DNA from: Candidatus Mailhella excrementigallinarum
Lineage (GTDB): Bacteria > Desulfobacterota > Desulfovibrionia > Desulfovibrionales > Desulfovibrionaceae
Length of the DNA stretch: 64,000 nt
Direction: 5' to 3'
Assembly: GCA_944324075.1 (NCBI GenBank)
Contig: CALUUZ010000002.1
Coordinates: 124,001 to 188,000 of the forward strand
The translations under genes were made by a program, and so were the position numbers. The notes under the pieces were generated by a model that saw only the letters and a list, made by a program, of their open reading frames with translations, made no database searches and was not told where the DNA came from. The stretch's first letter is position 1. Every line of letters begins with the position of its first letter. Shown piece by piece: positions 28,760 to 37,038 of this stretch.

Positions 28760-30178
28760 CTACATGAAGAACAGGAAGGTGATCAGCAGGAACACGGGCA
28801 CCAGGATGCCCACGGACCAGGCCATATACCCGAAGAAACTGGGCATCTTCACGCCCTGCTCCACGGCAATGGAACGCACCATGAAGTTGGGAGCATTGCC
28901 GATATAGGTATTTGCGCCCATGAATACCGCGCCCGCGGAGATGGCCGCCAGCGTTTCGCCGTGAGCCATGAGGGCCTGCGCGTCGCCGCCCGCGGTGTTG
29001 AAGAACACCAGATAGGTGGGAGCGTTGTCCAGGAAGGAGGAGAGCGCGCCGGTAAGCCAGAAGTACATGGCGTTGATCGGTTCGCCGGTAGCGGGATCGG
29101 TGACCATGTTCACCACGCCGGCCAGAGCGCCGTTGGTGCCGGCCTTGAGGATGGCGATGGCGGGGATCATGCTGAGGAAGATACCCACGAACAGCTTGGC
29201 CACTTCCTCGATCGGGCCCCAGGTGAAGTCGTTGCGTCTGCGGCACTCTCTGCTGGTGAGAATCCAGGAGGCCGCGGCGATGACGACATACATGATGTCG
29301 CGCAGGATGTTCTGCATTTCCATGGGAACGCCGAGCACATGGATTTCGGAGCCCTTCCACTGGCCGGAAATCAGCGTGTTGGCGATAACGGCGGCCAGCA
29401 GCACGAAATTGACGCTGCCTTCAAAGCCGAGTTTTTCTTCACCGGCCGAGGGATCATGCGGAGGAACAGGGCGGCCTTCCCTGTTGTACAGCACAGTGTC
29501 GAGAATGAAGAATGCGGCCAGCAGGATGCCGGAAACGAGGATGGTCTTCACCAGCAGATGGACGGTGGTCCAGAAGAAGCTCACGCCCTTGAGAAAGCCG
29601 AGAAAAAGGGGCGGATCGCCGAGAGGTGTGAGGGAACCGCCGATGTTGGCGACGAGAAAGATGAAGAAAACCACCTGATGTACGCGGAAACGGCGGTGCT
29701 TGTTGGCCCTGAGCAGGGGGCGGATGAGGAGCATGGCCGCGCCGGTGGTGCCCATCCAGCTGGCAATGAGCGTACCTACCAGCAGAATGCCCGTGTTCAC
29801 AATCGGAGTGCCGACCAGCGAGCCCTTCAGACGGATGCCGCCGGCCACGGTAAACAGGGCGAGCAGCAGCAGGATGAAGGGCATGTATTCCAGCAGCAGG
29901 GTTTCCGCCGCGAGGAAAAAGGCCGTGTCGAAGCCGAACACGAACAGGCAGGGCACCAGAAAGGCCAGGCCCCAGAATACGGCCACCTTGCCGAAATGGT
30001 GTTCCCAGAAGTGGGGGACGGTCAGCGGGCAGAGCGCGATGGACAGCAACATGCACGCGAAGGGAATGACCCAGACGATGGACAGATCCTGCGGCAGCGC
30101 CGGATGCGACGCGAAGCAGAGCGAAGGGGTCAGCAGCAGCGCCAGCAGGGCCGGCGCAAGGGTACGCAGTTTGGGCAT
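28760..30178 (-). CDS. putative sodium:proton antiporter / CitMHS_2-type transporter
   Basis: 472 residues with a cleavable-looking N-terminal hydrophobic segment (ALLALLLTPSLCFA) and about 12 further transmembrane helices. Signature segments: GTLIASWMGTTGAAMLLIRPLL, NIGGSLTPLGDPPLFLGFL, and near the C-terminus LDNAPTYLVFFN and GANTYIGNAPNFMV, two pseudo-symmetric Asn/Pro re-entrant motifs typical of the ion transporter superfamily. Members are annotated as NhaD-like or putative citrate transporters; the substrate is not determinable. ATG 30178 is chosen because GGAGAAG lies about 7 bases upstream; ATG 30193 and TTG 30202 have none. Confidence 0.8.
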   Translation of the reverse strand: MPKLRTLAPALLALLLTPSLCFASHPALPQDLSIVWVIPFACMLLSIALCPLTVPHFWEHHFGKVAVFWGLAFLVPCLFVFGFDTAFFLAAETLLLEYMPFILLLLALFTVAGGIRLKGSLVGTPIVNTGILLVGTLIASWMGTTGAAMLLIRPLLRANKHRRFRVHQVVFFIFLVANIGGSLTPLGDPPLFLGFLKGVSFFWTTVHLLVKTILVSGILLAAFFILDTVLYNREGRPVPPHDPSAGEEKLGFEGSVNFVLLAAVIANTLISGQWKGSEIHVLGVPMEMQNILRDIMYVVIAAASWILTSRECRRRNDFTWGPIEEVAKLFVGIFLSMIPAIAILKAGTNGALAGVVNMVTDPATGEPINAMYFWLTGALSSFLDNAPTYLVFFNTAGGDAQALMAHGETLAAISAGAVFMGANTYIGNAPNFMVRSIAVEQGVKMPSFFGYMAWSVGILVPVFLLITFLFFM

Positions 30179-30573
30179 ACCGGTCTTCTCCATGACAGGC
30201 AAAGGTGAACGAAAGGCGCTTCGCAGCGCGGCCAGTCGCCCGCTTATCCGGGCAGCTTTGTAAATTTATCACGGACTTCCGGGGACGGCAAGAAATTTAG
30301 GAGCGGCATGAGGATGCGGACGCAGGCGCAAAACCTTGACCGCCGGAGGGGCGAGCGGCAACGGCCTTGAGCGACGCCCCCCCGCATGGCATGCGCGCGG
30401 CAACATGCGTTGCCGCCCATACCGGAGCGAAACCGTACGTCTCGCGAACGCCATCAACTCGATTCCCCGGCAGAACCTTCCCTGAAAATGCGTTGACAAT
30501 GACGCGGCGCCGGTGAAATCTTTTCAGGCATCCCCGAAGGGGCGGATCAGGGTGCAAAGCACAGGAGGCCATC
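30179..30573. other. intergenic region between the antiporter and thiD
   Basis: Divergent promoter region. A TTGACA at 30493-30498 is followed after 17 bp by AAATCT, a poor -10, and is the best thiD promoter candidate. A CCCCGAAGGGG mini-hairpin lies near 30532. TTGACCGCCGGAGG at 30337-30350 recurs elsewhere. No THI-box (TPP riboswitch) consensus such as CTGAGA with a following ACCTGATCTGG-like segment was found. No gene is supported. Confidence 0.4.
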
Positions 30574-31371
30574 ATGCTGCGTCCACCAAATATTCTTACC
30601 ATCGCCGGTTCCGATTCGGGAGGCGGCGCCGGCATTCAGGCCGATCTCAAAACCATGACCATGCTCGGCGCGTATGGCATGAGCGTGATCACCGCACTTA
30701 CCGCCCAGAACGGACTGGGCGTGACCGGGATACATGCCCCGGACCCGGCTTTTGCCGCGCTTCAGCTTCAGACCGTGCTGGACGGCTTTCGCGTGGACGC
30801 GGCCAAGACCGGAATGCTTTTTTCTTCCGGTATCATGGAAGCGCTTGTTCCCGCGCTGGAGAAGAAGACGTTCCCGCTCGTGGTTGATCCGGTGTGCGTG
30901 AGTACCAGCGGACACCGGCTGCTGGAAGAGGATGCCGTGGAAACATTGAGAAAGCGCATTGTGCCGCTGGCGGATCTGCTTACTCCGAACAGACCCGAGG
31001 CGGAACTTCTGGCGGGAATGTCCATTGCCGGCGAGGAGGACATGGCCGAGGCGGGAAAGCGTCTGCTTGACCTGGGCGCAAAGGCCGTGCTGATCAAGGG
31101 CGGGCATTTCGCCGAGAACCCGGTTATGGTTACGGACTGGCTGCTGGAAAGGGATTGTGAACCCGTTCCGCTGCGTCAGCCGCATATCGCCACGTCCAAT
31201 ACCCATGGCACGGGCTGCACGCTTTCCGCCGCCATCGCAACCTGGCTCGGCTTTGAAATGCCCTTGCGCGTGGCCGTGACAAGGGCGCAGGAATATCTGA
31301 ACAGGGGGCTGGTTAAATCCTATGCGCCGGGCGAGGGTTTCGGCCCGCCCAATCATATGGCCTGGAAGTGA
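30574..31371 (+). CDS. thiD: hydroxymethylpyrimidine/phosphomethylpyrimidine kinase
   Basis: Phosphorylates HMP and HMP-P in the pyrimidine branch of thiamine synthesis. 265 residues, ribokinase fold: LTIAGSDSGGGAGIQADLKT at the N-terminus, VVDPVCVSTSGHRLLE, LLTPNRPEAELL and the anion-hole motif SNTHGTGCTLSAAIA. AGGAGG lies 6 bases before the ATG. It is a single gene, 30 kb away from thiC in this window, whose product makes its substrate. Confidence 0.96.
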   Translation: MLRPPNILTIAGSDSGGGAGIQADLKTMTMLGAYGMSVITALTAQNGLGVTGIHAPDPAFAALQLQTVLDGFRVDAAKTGMLFSSGIMEALVPALEKKTFPLVVDPVCVSTSGHRLLEEDAVETLRKRIVPLADLLTPNRPEAELLAGMSIAGEEDMAEAGKRLLDLGAKAVLIKGGHFAENPVMVTDWLLERDCEPVPLRQPHIATSNTHGTGCTLSAAIATWLGFEMPLRVAVTRAQEYLNRGLVKSYAPGEGFGPPNHMAWK

Positions 31372-31376
31372 CGGAG

Positions 31377-31409
31377 GGCGGAAGGAAGGGGACCGGCCTT
31401 CTTTCCGCC
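31377..31409 (+). terminator. hairpin downstream of thiD
   Basis: A 13-bp stem with one G-T pair (GGCGGAAGGAAGG with CCTTCTTTCCGCC), five bases after the stop codon. No T-run follows, so it may be a weak or factor-assisted terminator; it also faces the end of the small lipoprotein gene. Confidence 0.5.
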
Positions 31410-31475
31410 GGTCTGCGCGGCGCGTCAGCCGCTGCCGGGAAACAGAGCGGGGGCGCGGCTGTTCGTCCGCACGGG

Positions 31476-31619
31476 CTATTTCCGCCAGGTGAAGCTGTTT
31501 TCCATCGTGCCGGAAATCCTTATGTCCGGGCTGCCGCCGTCATCATGCGCGGCGCAGCCCGTGAGGCAGAGAACATGGAAAAAGAGCGTCGTGAACAGGA
31601 TGCGGCGGAATCCGGACAT
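31476..31619 (-). CDS. small lipoprotein (47 residues)
   Basis: Too short for common gene-calling limits but well supported: ATG with GGGAGG four bases upstream, a signal peptide MSGFRRILFTTLFFHVLCLTGC with the lipobox Leu-Thr-Gly-Cys (Cys22), a hydrophilic stretch AAHDDGGSPDIRISG and an end TMENSFTWRK. The mature part would be only 26 residues tethered to a membrane. It begins 26 bp after the folE2 stop codon and is most likely co-transcribed with nikR-folE2. I do not recognise the family and assign no function. Confidence 0.72.
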   Translation of the reverse strand: MSGFRRILFTTLFFHVLCLTGCAAHDDGGSPDIRISGTMENSFTWRK

Positions 31620-31645
31620 AAGGCCTCCCATAGAAGAACGCGCCT

Positions 31646-32467
31646 TCAGCACCGGCGCGGCCCGCGCTCCCGTTCAATGACGGCGAACGCGTTGTGACAG
31701 TGAATGGATTCAAAGCTTTCCACCTCGACGCGGAACCAGCTTACATGGACATGCCGGTCCAGTTTTTCCGCCACGCGGCGGACTACGTCCTCCACAAAGC
31801 AGGCGTCGTCGTAGGCCTGCTCCGTCACAAACTTTTCATCCTGCCTCTTGAGCAGGGAATAGACCTGCGCGGAGCCGGAACTTTCCGCAATATCGATGAA
31901 TTCCTCCAGCCATTCAAATCTGGTCATGCGCACGGCCAGCTTCACCAGAGCGCGCTGTCCGTGCGCTCCGGCCCTGCTGATGGCTCTGGAGCAGGGGCAG
32001 ACCGTGGTCACGGGAACATCCGCTTCCAGCGTGAACACCGGATGTTCGCCTTTCGTCATCTCTCCGGTCATGGTGCAGTCATAGGCCACCGGAGCCTTGC
32101 TGCCCGTGGCAGGCGCGGCCTTGGCCCGGAAATAGGGAAAGCGGAATCTCACATAGGCACGGCGGGCGTCAAGACGCAGGCGCACGTCTTCCAGCAGGCC
32201 GCGCATGGAAGGGTAATCCAGCGCAGGAACCGGCCCTTCCGGAGCATGTTCGCGCCATGCCTCAAGCGCTTCCACAAAACGGCTCATATGGGTGCCCTTG
32301 AAGGCGGCGGGCAGATCCACGCCCAGATCTACCGTGGCCACTGTATGCTGAAGGCCCGTGTCGCGGTCGCGCACCACGAGGGGCAGGCGGAATTCCTTGA
32401 TGCCCACCCGGTCGATGTCCACCGCCAGATCGGACGGACTGTTCTGGACGTCCTGAAGTTTGTGCAT
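31646..32467 (-). CDS. folE2: GTP cyclohydrolase FolE2 (type IB)
   Basis: First step of tetrahydrofolate (and queuosine precursor) synthesis: GTP to dihydroneopterin triphosphate. 273 residues starting [22 protein letters not shown]. The catalytic/metal Cys lies in [11 protein letters not shown], with [20 protein letters not shown] and the C-terminal HCHNAFAV also characteristic. Family knowledge: FolE2 tolerates several divalent metals and replaces Zn-dependent FolE when Zn is scarce. Here it follows the nickel regulator gene nikR by 129 bp and precedes a small lipoprotein gene. ATG 32467 is preferred over 32512 because it starts at the conserved N-terminus. Confidence 0.95.
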   Translation of the reverse strand: MHKLQDVQNSPSDLAVDIDRVGIKEFRLPLVVRDRDTGLQHTVATVDLGVDLPAAFKGTHMSRFVEALEAWREHAPEGPVPALDYPSMRGLLEDVRLRLDARRAYVRFRFPYFRAKAAPATGSKAPVAYDCTMTGEMTKGEHPVFTLEADVPVTTVCPCSRAISRAGAHGQRALVKLAVRMTRFEWLEEFIDIAESSGSAQVYSLLKRQDEKFVTEQAYDDACFVEDVVRRVAEKLDRHVHVSWFRVEVESFESIHCHNAFAVIERERGPRRC

Positions 32468-32596
32468 GCCGAACCTTTTCCGGAGTATTTCTGAAGGTTT
32501 TCCGCCGGGCATGAGTCGCCGCCCGGCGGGAAGAAGATCATGTACCGCTTGCCGGATGATGTCTCCGGGGGGTCTTTCCCTGTCCGGCGCGGGAGT

Positions 32597-33064
32597 TCAG
32601 GGTCGATGTTCCTCATGGTGATGCCCGTGGAGGGATGCCGGAGCGGAGTCATCCATATGTTCCAGCGTGGTGAGGGACAGCGCGCTTTGCAGCACGCCTC
32701 TGGACGATCTCAGCCTGTCTGCCAGAGCCCGCACTTCTTCGCCCATGCCTTTCAGTGTCATGATTTCCAGGCAGTGATGCAGATCAAGATGGACGTGCAG
32801 CGTTGAAAGCACCAGACTGTGCGCTTCATGCTGCATGGAGGTCAGCCGGCGGGGCAGGTCGCTGTCATGGTGGTCGTAAACAAGAGTAAGCACGCCGGCG
32901 CATCTGCCCTGCGGGTTTTCCAGAGCCTCTTCCTTCAGCTCGCGCCGGATGCAGTGGCGCAGAGCCTCCGAGCGGTTGGCATAGCCGCGCCTGCGGCACA
33001 GCTCGTCAAAGTCGTCGAGCAGTTCCTGCTCCAGTGAAACACCGAAACGCGCGAGGTCTCCCAT
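32597..33064 (-). CDS. nikR: nickel-responsive transcriptional regulator NikR
   Basis: Ni-dependent repressor or activator. 155 residues: ribbon-helix-helix DNA-binding domain (1-50, RFGVSLEQELLDDFDELC) and a C-terminal ACT-like nickel domain. All four high-affinity ligands of E. coli NikR are present with a constant offset: His79 (MQHE), His90 and His92 (LHVHLD) and Cys98 (HHCLE). It has a His-rich tail (HGHHHEEH) that may bind extra metal. Divergent from the mogA-like gene; no GTATGA-N16-TCATAC operator was seen around it. No nickel transporter or hydrogenase gene is in the window. Confidence 0.95.
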   Translation of the reverse strand: MGDLARFGVSLEQELLDDFDELCRRRGYANRSEALRHCIRRELKEEALENPQGRCAGVLTLVYDHHDSDLPRRLTSMQHEAHSLVLSTLHVHLDLHHCLEIMTLKGMGEEVRALADRLRSSRGVLQSALSLTTLEHMDDSAPASLHGHHHEEHRP

Positions 33065-33239
33065 GGCAAGACTCCGTTGGATGCCCGTGCCGTCTTGTGC
33101 CGGAATGCGGGCTGGGATAGAAAGGTGTCAGAATACACCAGCGCGCCCCGCCCTTCAAGTTCGGCCCGTTGCGGTCAGATGTGACGGCGCGCGGAGTTCT
33201 GCCGGATATTCCGCACATGCGCGCAGCCCGGAGGTTTCT

Positions 33240-34031
33240 ATGTTTGCGCCATTTTCCCTTTCCGCTGTTCTGCCCGCTCTTCGCGCGGGTGAAATGCTGC
33301 TCATGGCCTGCGGCGCGAGTAAAGATCAGGGCGGAGCGGAACGGCTCGCCGCTGTCATCCGTCCGGAGGCGCTGCCCATGAACGGCTTGCCCGTTGGAAC
33401 GATGCTGGGGACGGAAAACGGGCCGTTACTGAAAGTCGAGGGGCGGGCCTTCTGGCCTGGATGGGAGCGGGCGGTTTTTCTGGCGCGGGCGGTTTCGGAT
33501 ATTCCGGAGGGAACATATGCCCTGAACGCCGAACGGGTGGGCTGCGCTCTGGCCGTGATCACCCTGTCCGACAAGGGGTTCGCGGGGCTGCGCGAGGATG
33601 AAAGCGGGCCCGCGCTCCTGGACAGGACGCGCGGGGAACTGCTGCTGTGTCATGAGCGGCGCTTTCTGCTGCCGGATGAGCCTGCGCGGCTGCGGGCCCT
33701 GGTGCTGGAACTGGCCGGGCAGGGGTATGATCTGGTGATTTCCACCGGAGGCACGGGGCTTTCCCCGCGTGACCTCACGCCGGAAGCGCTGATCCCTGTG
33801 CTGGATCGCCGTCTGCCCGGTTTTGAGCAGGCCATGATGGCCGCGAGTCTGCAAAAGACGCCGCGCGCCGTGCTTTCGCGCGCTCTGGCAGGGACTGTGG
33901 GGCAAACCCTGCTTTTCGCCCTGCCCGGCAGCCGCCGGGCCGCGCTGGAGAATCTGGATGCGGTGCTGGAAGCTCTGCCCCACGCGCTGGAAAAGCTGGG
34001 CGGAGACATGTCGGACTGCGGAAGGGCATAG
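33240..34031 (+). CDS. mogA: molybdopterin adenylyltransferase MogA with an N-terminal extension
   Basis: Adenylylates molybdopterin before molybdate insertion; needed for Mo/W enzymes such as formate dehydrogenases. 263 residues. The C-terminal 160 residues form the MoCF-binding domain: AVITLSDKGFAGLREDESG, GYDLVISTGGTGLSPRDLTPEAL and FALPGSRRAALENL. The first 100 residues (MFAPFSLSAVLPALRAGE through AVSDIPEGTYALNAERVG) are extra, with no cysteine pair or signal peptide and a MOSC-like feel that I cannot confirm. ATG 33240 has GGAGG nearby; an upstream in-frame start at 33063 would overlap nikR's start region and lacks support. Confidence 0.87.
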   Translation: MFAPFSLSAVLPALRAGEMLLMACGASKDQGGAERLAAVIRPEALPMNGLPVGTMLGTENGPLLKVEGRAFWPGWERAVFLARAVSDIPEGTYALNAERVGCALAVITLSDKGFAGLREDESGPALLDRTRGELLLCHERRFLLPDEPARLRALVLELAGQGYDLVISTGGTGLSPRDLTPEALIPVLDRRLPGFEQAMMAASLQKTPRAVLSRALAGTVGQTLLFALPGSRRAALENLDAVLEALPHALEKLGGDMSDCGRA

Positions 34032-34043
34032 CCCTAAATCGTT

Positions 34044-35261
34044 TCAGGCTTGCATGTGCCGGCATTTTCCTCCTTTTTTTCTTTCCAGGGCGTCGAGCAG
34101 CAGCATGATATGGCGTCGTGTCTGGGTGGCAAGGTCATAGTCCTTCAGAATCGTGCCCCGCGCCGTTTCGCGCAGCCCCGTGAAGCGCGGCGCCATGTCC
34201 AGAATGCGGGCGGCAGTTTCCGCCATGGCTTCATGATCCCAGAAGTCGCACAGAAAGCCGTTTTCTCCGTGGCGGAGAATCTCATGCACCGGCGGGGTAT
34301 CCGAGCCGAGGGTCAGCGTGCCGCAGCTCATGGCTTCAAACAGGCCTGCCGACAGATTGTCCGGCGCGGTAAGATAGATATGCAGCGTTGAGGTTCTGAG
34401 CATGGTCCGGTAGGCCGTCAGGGTGAAGTCTGGCAGAAGCACGCGGCTGCGCATGGTTTCCGGCACTGCCCCGCGTACTGCTTCGCGCACGGAGTCGGCG
34501 CTGTCCTTTCCCGTATCCATGATGATGGCGCGGCATCCGGGCCGCAGGTTCAGAACCCGGGGCAGCGCCCGCAGAAAGGGAACCAGCCCCCGCGAAGGAT
34601 CAGTCCCCCGGCAGGAAAAGCTCAGAATTTCCGCGCCGGGCGGAAGCCCGGGGAAACAGTCTGAGGAATCCGGGGAAAAGAAAGCGCTGTCCACGCCGTC
34701 ATGGATGACGCCGATGCGGTTGCGCAGAAAATCGGGAAACTGGCTCCACTGCCAGCGGGAGCCGGTCAGGGCGAGATCGCAGTCGCCCAGCGCGTTGTAG
34801 CGGCACAGGTTGCGCGCCCGTCCGGCGGCGAAGTCCGCCGGAGGACGCGCCGCGCCGCGGGTGAAGAAAAGATGGCTTTCCCCCTGCGTGCTGAACCAGT
34901 CTGCCCGAACGGCGTGCAGGGCATCCGGAAAAAGATCGCGGGCGTAGAAGCCGTATCCGCCGTCCGCCGGATAATAGACGATATCGGGGCTGAAACCGTC
35001 CCTGCGCAGCCGGAGCATGGCGTTGGCCGCCCGCGTGCCGCGCCGCAGAACAACGCTCATGATGCTTTCTCCCGCGTCTCCCGCATCTGCGGCGGGAAGA
35101 TCGGTCGGGGCGATGCGCAGACGGCGCACGCCGGGAAGTTTCAGACTCTTTCCTCCCCGTTCGGACAGAAAGAGCGTGGTGGTATCGGGCATGGACCCGA
35201 AGCATTGCGCCAGGGGGCGGAAAATGCCCGGGAAGTCGCGATGGATGAACAGGATGCGCAT
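34044..35261 (-). CDS. glycosyltransferase family 4
   Basis: 405 residues, GT-B fold. The N-terminus MRILFIHRDFPGIFRPLAQ and a middle IGVIHDGVDSAFFSPDS (the IPNGVD-like hinge of GT4 enzymes) are followed by the donor-binding domain with SAGLFEAMSCGTLTLGSDTPPVHEIL, the E-X7-E motif region. The N-terminal HRDFPG..F is that of a subgroup often found in polysaccharide or glycan-modification loci. It stands alone here, convergent with the mogA-like gene, so the acceptor is unknown. Confidence 0.85.
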   Translation of the reverse strand: MRILFIHRDFPGIFRPLAQCFGSMPDTTTLFLSERGGKSLKLPGVRRLRIAPTDLPAADAGDAGESIMSVVLRRGTRAANAMLRLRRDGFSPDIVYYPADGGYGFYARDLFPDALHAVRADWFSTQGESHLFFTRGAARPPADFAAGRARNLCRYNALGDCDLALTGSRWQWSQFPDFLRNRIGVIHDGVDSAFFSPDSSDCFPGLPPGAEILSFSCRGTDPSRGLVPFLRALPRVLNLRPGCRAIIMDTGKDSADSVREAVRGAVPETMRSRVLLPDFTLTAYRTMLRTSTLHIYLTAPDNLSAGLFEAMSCGTLTLGSDTPPVHEILRHGENGFLCDFWDHEAMAETAARILDMAPRFTGLRETARGTILKDYDLATQTRRHIMLLLDALERKKGGKCRHMQA

Positions 35262-35595
35262 GGAGCGTTCCGAAGGGAAAAGTGTGCGGACAGACGGAAG
35301 AAGGCCGTCGGGCAGGCAGAAAGGGGAGGGAACTCCGGCGCGTCCCGGAAGGACGCGGCACACCGGGGAGGAACCCGGAAGGGCGCATCGGCGTGAGAAA
35401 AAGATGGAAGGGACGGCCGCGTCCGGGCGTCGGCTCTGTCCGACGACCGTCTTTCTCCGATTGCGGGAGGAGGGCCGTCGCCTGTGACAATACTTCCGAA
35501 TCCTCCCGCTGTAAACCGGACATGCATTCCCGCCTCCGCCGCGGAAAACGGCTGATGCCGGGCACCGGATACGCGGTTTTGTCCCGGCTTCACTT
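35262..35595. other. intergenic stretch upstream of the glycosyltransferase
   Basis: No gene, promoter match or repeat is recognisable in this 334-bp stretch. Frames open on both strands but have no ribosome-binding site or recognisable protein. It borders family B copy B1. Confidence 0.3.
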
Positions 35596-35779
35596 CATCA
35601 AAAATTCCTTTGTGTTTTGAGACCTCTCCCTTCAGGGGGAAAAGAGGAGTTGACACGACGGCGAAGCCGATGAAATCCTTTTTCGTACCTCCTCCCTTCA
35701 GGGAGGGGCAATCCGCACGCCCCCTCTCCGTCGGCTGCTTCAGTCAGTCGGCGGACGGGGCGACTGTGGATTGAAACAT
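35596..35779 (+). repeat. family B repeat, copy B1 (184 bp)
   Basis: Same length as, and about nine-tenths identical by eye to, copy B2 at 53440-53623. It starts CATCAAAAATTCCTTTGTG and ends GTGGATTGAAACAT. It contains nested hairpins: CCCTTCAGGG, a second CTCCCTTCAGGGAG, GGCGAAGCC and GACTGACTGAAGC-like arms. Read on the minus strand its edge is AAAGGAATTTTTGATG, a Shine-Dalgarno plus start codon, but here the next codons are AAG TGA, so no protein follows. Confidence 0.88.
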
Positions 35780-35814
35780 CGCTCCGGGAAGGGCTTGGAG
35801 CTTTTCGTTATTGA

Positions 35815-35978
35815 AGTGTTCCACGGAGTCGGGCAGGGCGGGACTCCGCCCGCGACGTCCCCCTTTTCCCGGTGTCGCCGCAATTCGCTTGCGGCTTCAA
35901 ACTCCGGCGGAGGCGTGAAACCTCCGAGCCGGAATGCAGGGTTCCGGCCGGCAGATATTTTCAGATGCAAAACGCTCT
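35815..35978 (+). repeat. family A intergenic repeat, copy A5
   Basis: TTCCACGGAGTCGGGCAGGG, GACTCCGCCCGCGACGTCCC, GTGTCGCCGCAATTCGCTTGC, CTCCGGCGGAGGCGTGAAAC, GGCCGGCAGATATTTTCAG and terminus AACGCTCT. Lies head to tail, 35 bp after family B copy B1, upstream of the LapG-like gene. Confidence 0.88.
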
Positions 35979-36040
35979 GGAAGTGAAATTGTCCTGATAA
36001 TGCTTGAGCGCCGGAACATAACTTTTTACACTTGTCCCTC

Positions 36041-36979
36041 ATGAAGGGAGCCGAGCGCGGGCCTGTTCCGCGAGTGAACGCGGGGCGGCCGGAAACTCAT
36101 GGCCGTTTTTCGGTGTTGAAGAGGTGGAGGCGCGCCGCGCTGATCACGGTCTTTGCGCTGGCGTTTTTCCCGTGCGGGGCGGAACTTCCTTTTCTGTCCG
36201 TTTCTGCCCGTCCTGCGCTTGCGGATGAACTTCCGTCTCCCGCCGGAGCGCAGGACGGCGTGGACACTCCGGGCGAAGAAGAGACGGAAACGCAGGGTGA
36301 GGAAAAAGAGCAGACGGTGGCAAAAAAGGCCGGGGAATGGGGAAAGCCCGCGAAAATCCGGCTTTTCGGCTCTGTGGAGTTCAGGCAGTCCAATACCGCG
36401 CTGCAGTCCTGGCAGAGTATGCTGAAACGCAATGCCGGGCATCCGCTGTTCACGCCGGGCAGCAGGCTGAATTCCTCCACCACATGGGAGCAGTTCAGAA
36501 AACGGGCGGAGAAGCTCGGGGGACTGGATTTGCTGCGTCTGGTCAACAATTTCTGGAACAACTGGCCGTACCGGGAAGATCGTGACGTGTACGGACAGCC
36601 GGACTACTGGGCCTCGCCCCGGGAGTTCCGTGAAAATTCGGGCGACTGCGAGGATTACAGCATCGCAAAATATTTCACGCTGCGCGCGCTGGGCGTGCCG
36701 AAGGAAAACATGCGCATCGTCGTTCTCATGGAAACCATACGCAATCTTCCCCACGCGGTGCTTGTGGTGTATATGGACGGTGACGCCTATGTGCTGGACA
36801 ATCTGAGCAGGCAGGTGCTGCCGCATTCGCGTTACAGGAACTATGAACCGCGGTTTTCCATTAATGAGGACTACCGCTGGGCGCATATGAAGCCAAAAAA
36901 GCGGGAGCGGAACGCGTCGGCAGCGCATGGACGGGGAACCCGGGCGGGGGAGCCGCGCAAACCCCGCGTATCGGAATGA
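36041..36979 (+). CDS. lapG: LapG-like periplasmic cysteine protease (transglutaminase-like, BTLCP family)
   Basis: In Pseudomonas, LapG cuts the N-terminus of a giant surface adhesin to release cells from biofilm and is held inactive by c-di-GMP-bound LapD. 312 residues: basic N-terminus, hydrophobic export segment (about 35-60), acidic linker, then the catalytic domain with Cys203 in SGDCEDYS (codon 36647-36649), His238 in LPHAVLVVY and Asp253 in YVLDNLS, the expected triad. The start is unsure: ATG 36041 has no ribosome-binding site, and GTG/TTG codons near 36113 are alternatives. The gene ends 59 bp before the HD-GYP-type gene, suggesting a functional pair. No LapA-type adhesin or type I secretion gene is visible. 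Confidence 0.85.
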   Translation: MKGAERGPVPRVNAGRPETHGRFSVLKRWRRAALITVFALAFFPCGAELPFLSVSARPALADELPSPAGAQDGVDTPGEEETETQGEEKEQTVAKKAGEWGKPAKIRLFGSVEFRQSNTALQSWQSMLKRNAGHPLFTPGSRLNSSTTWEQFRKRAEKLGGLDLLRLVNNFWNNWPYREDRDVYGQPDYWASPREFRENSGDCEDYSIAKYFTLRALGVPKENMRIVVLMETIRNLPHAVLVVYMDGDAYVLDNLSRQVLPHSRYRNYEPRFSINEDYRWAHMKPKKRERNASAAHGRGTRAGEPRKPRVSE

Positions 36980-37038
36980 GGTGCTGACGGATGAGATCGA
37001 TCACGGCGGGTTCCCGTCAGGCGCCCGAGGAGATGAAT

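Noticed and set aside
33065..33239. NikR operator between nikR and mogA
   Set aside because: No GTATGA-N16-TCATAC or close relative was found on either strand.
35596..35978. CRISPR array or tandem repeat
   Set aside because: The repeated segments here are two different dispersed elements (B1 and A5) side by side, not regularly spaced short direct repeats, and no cas genes are present.
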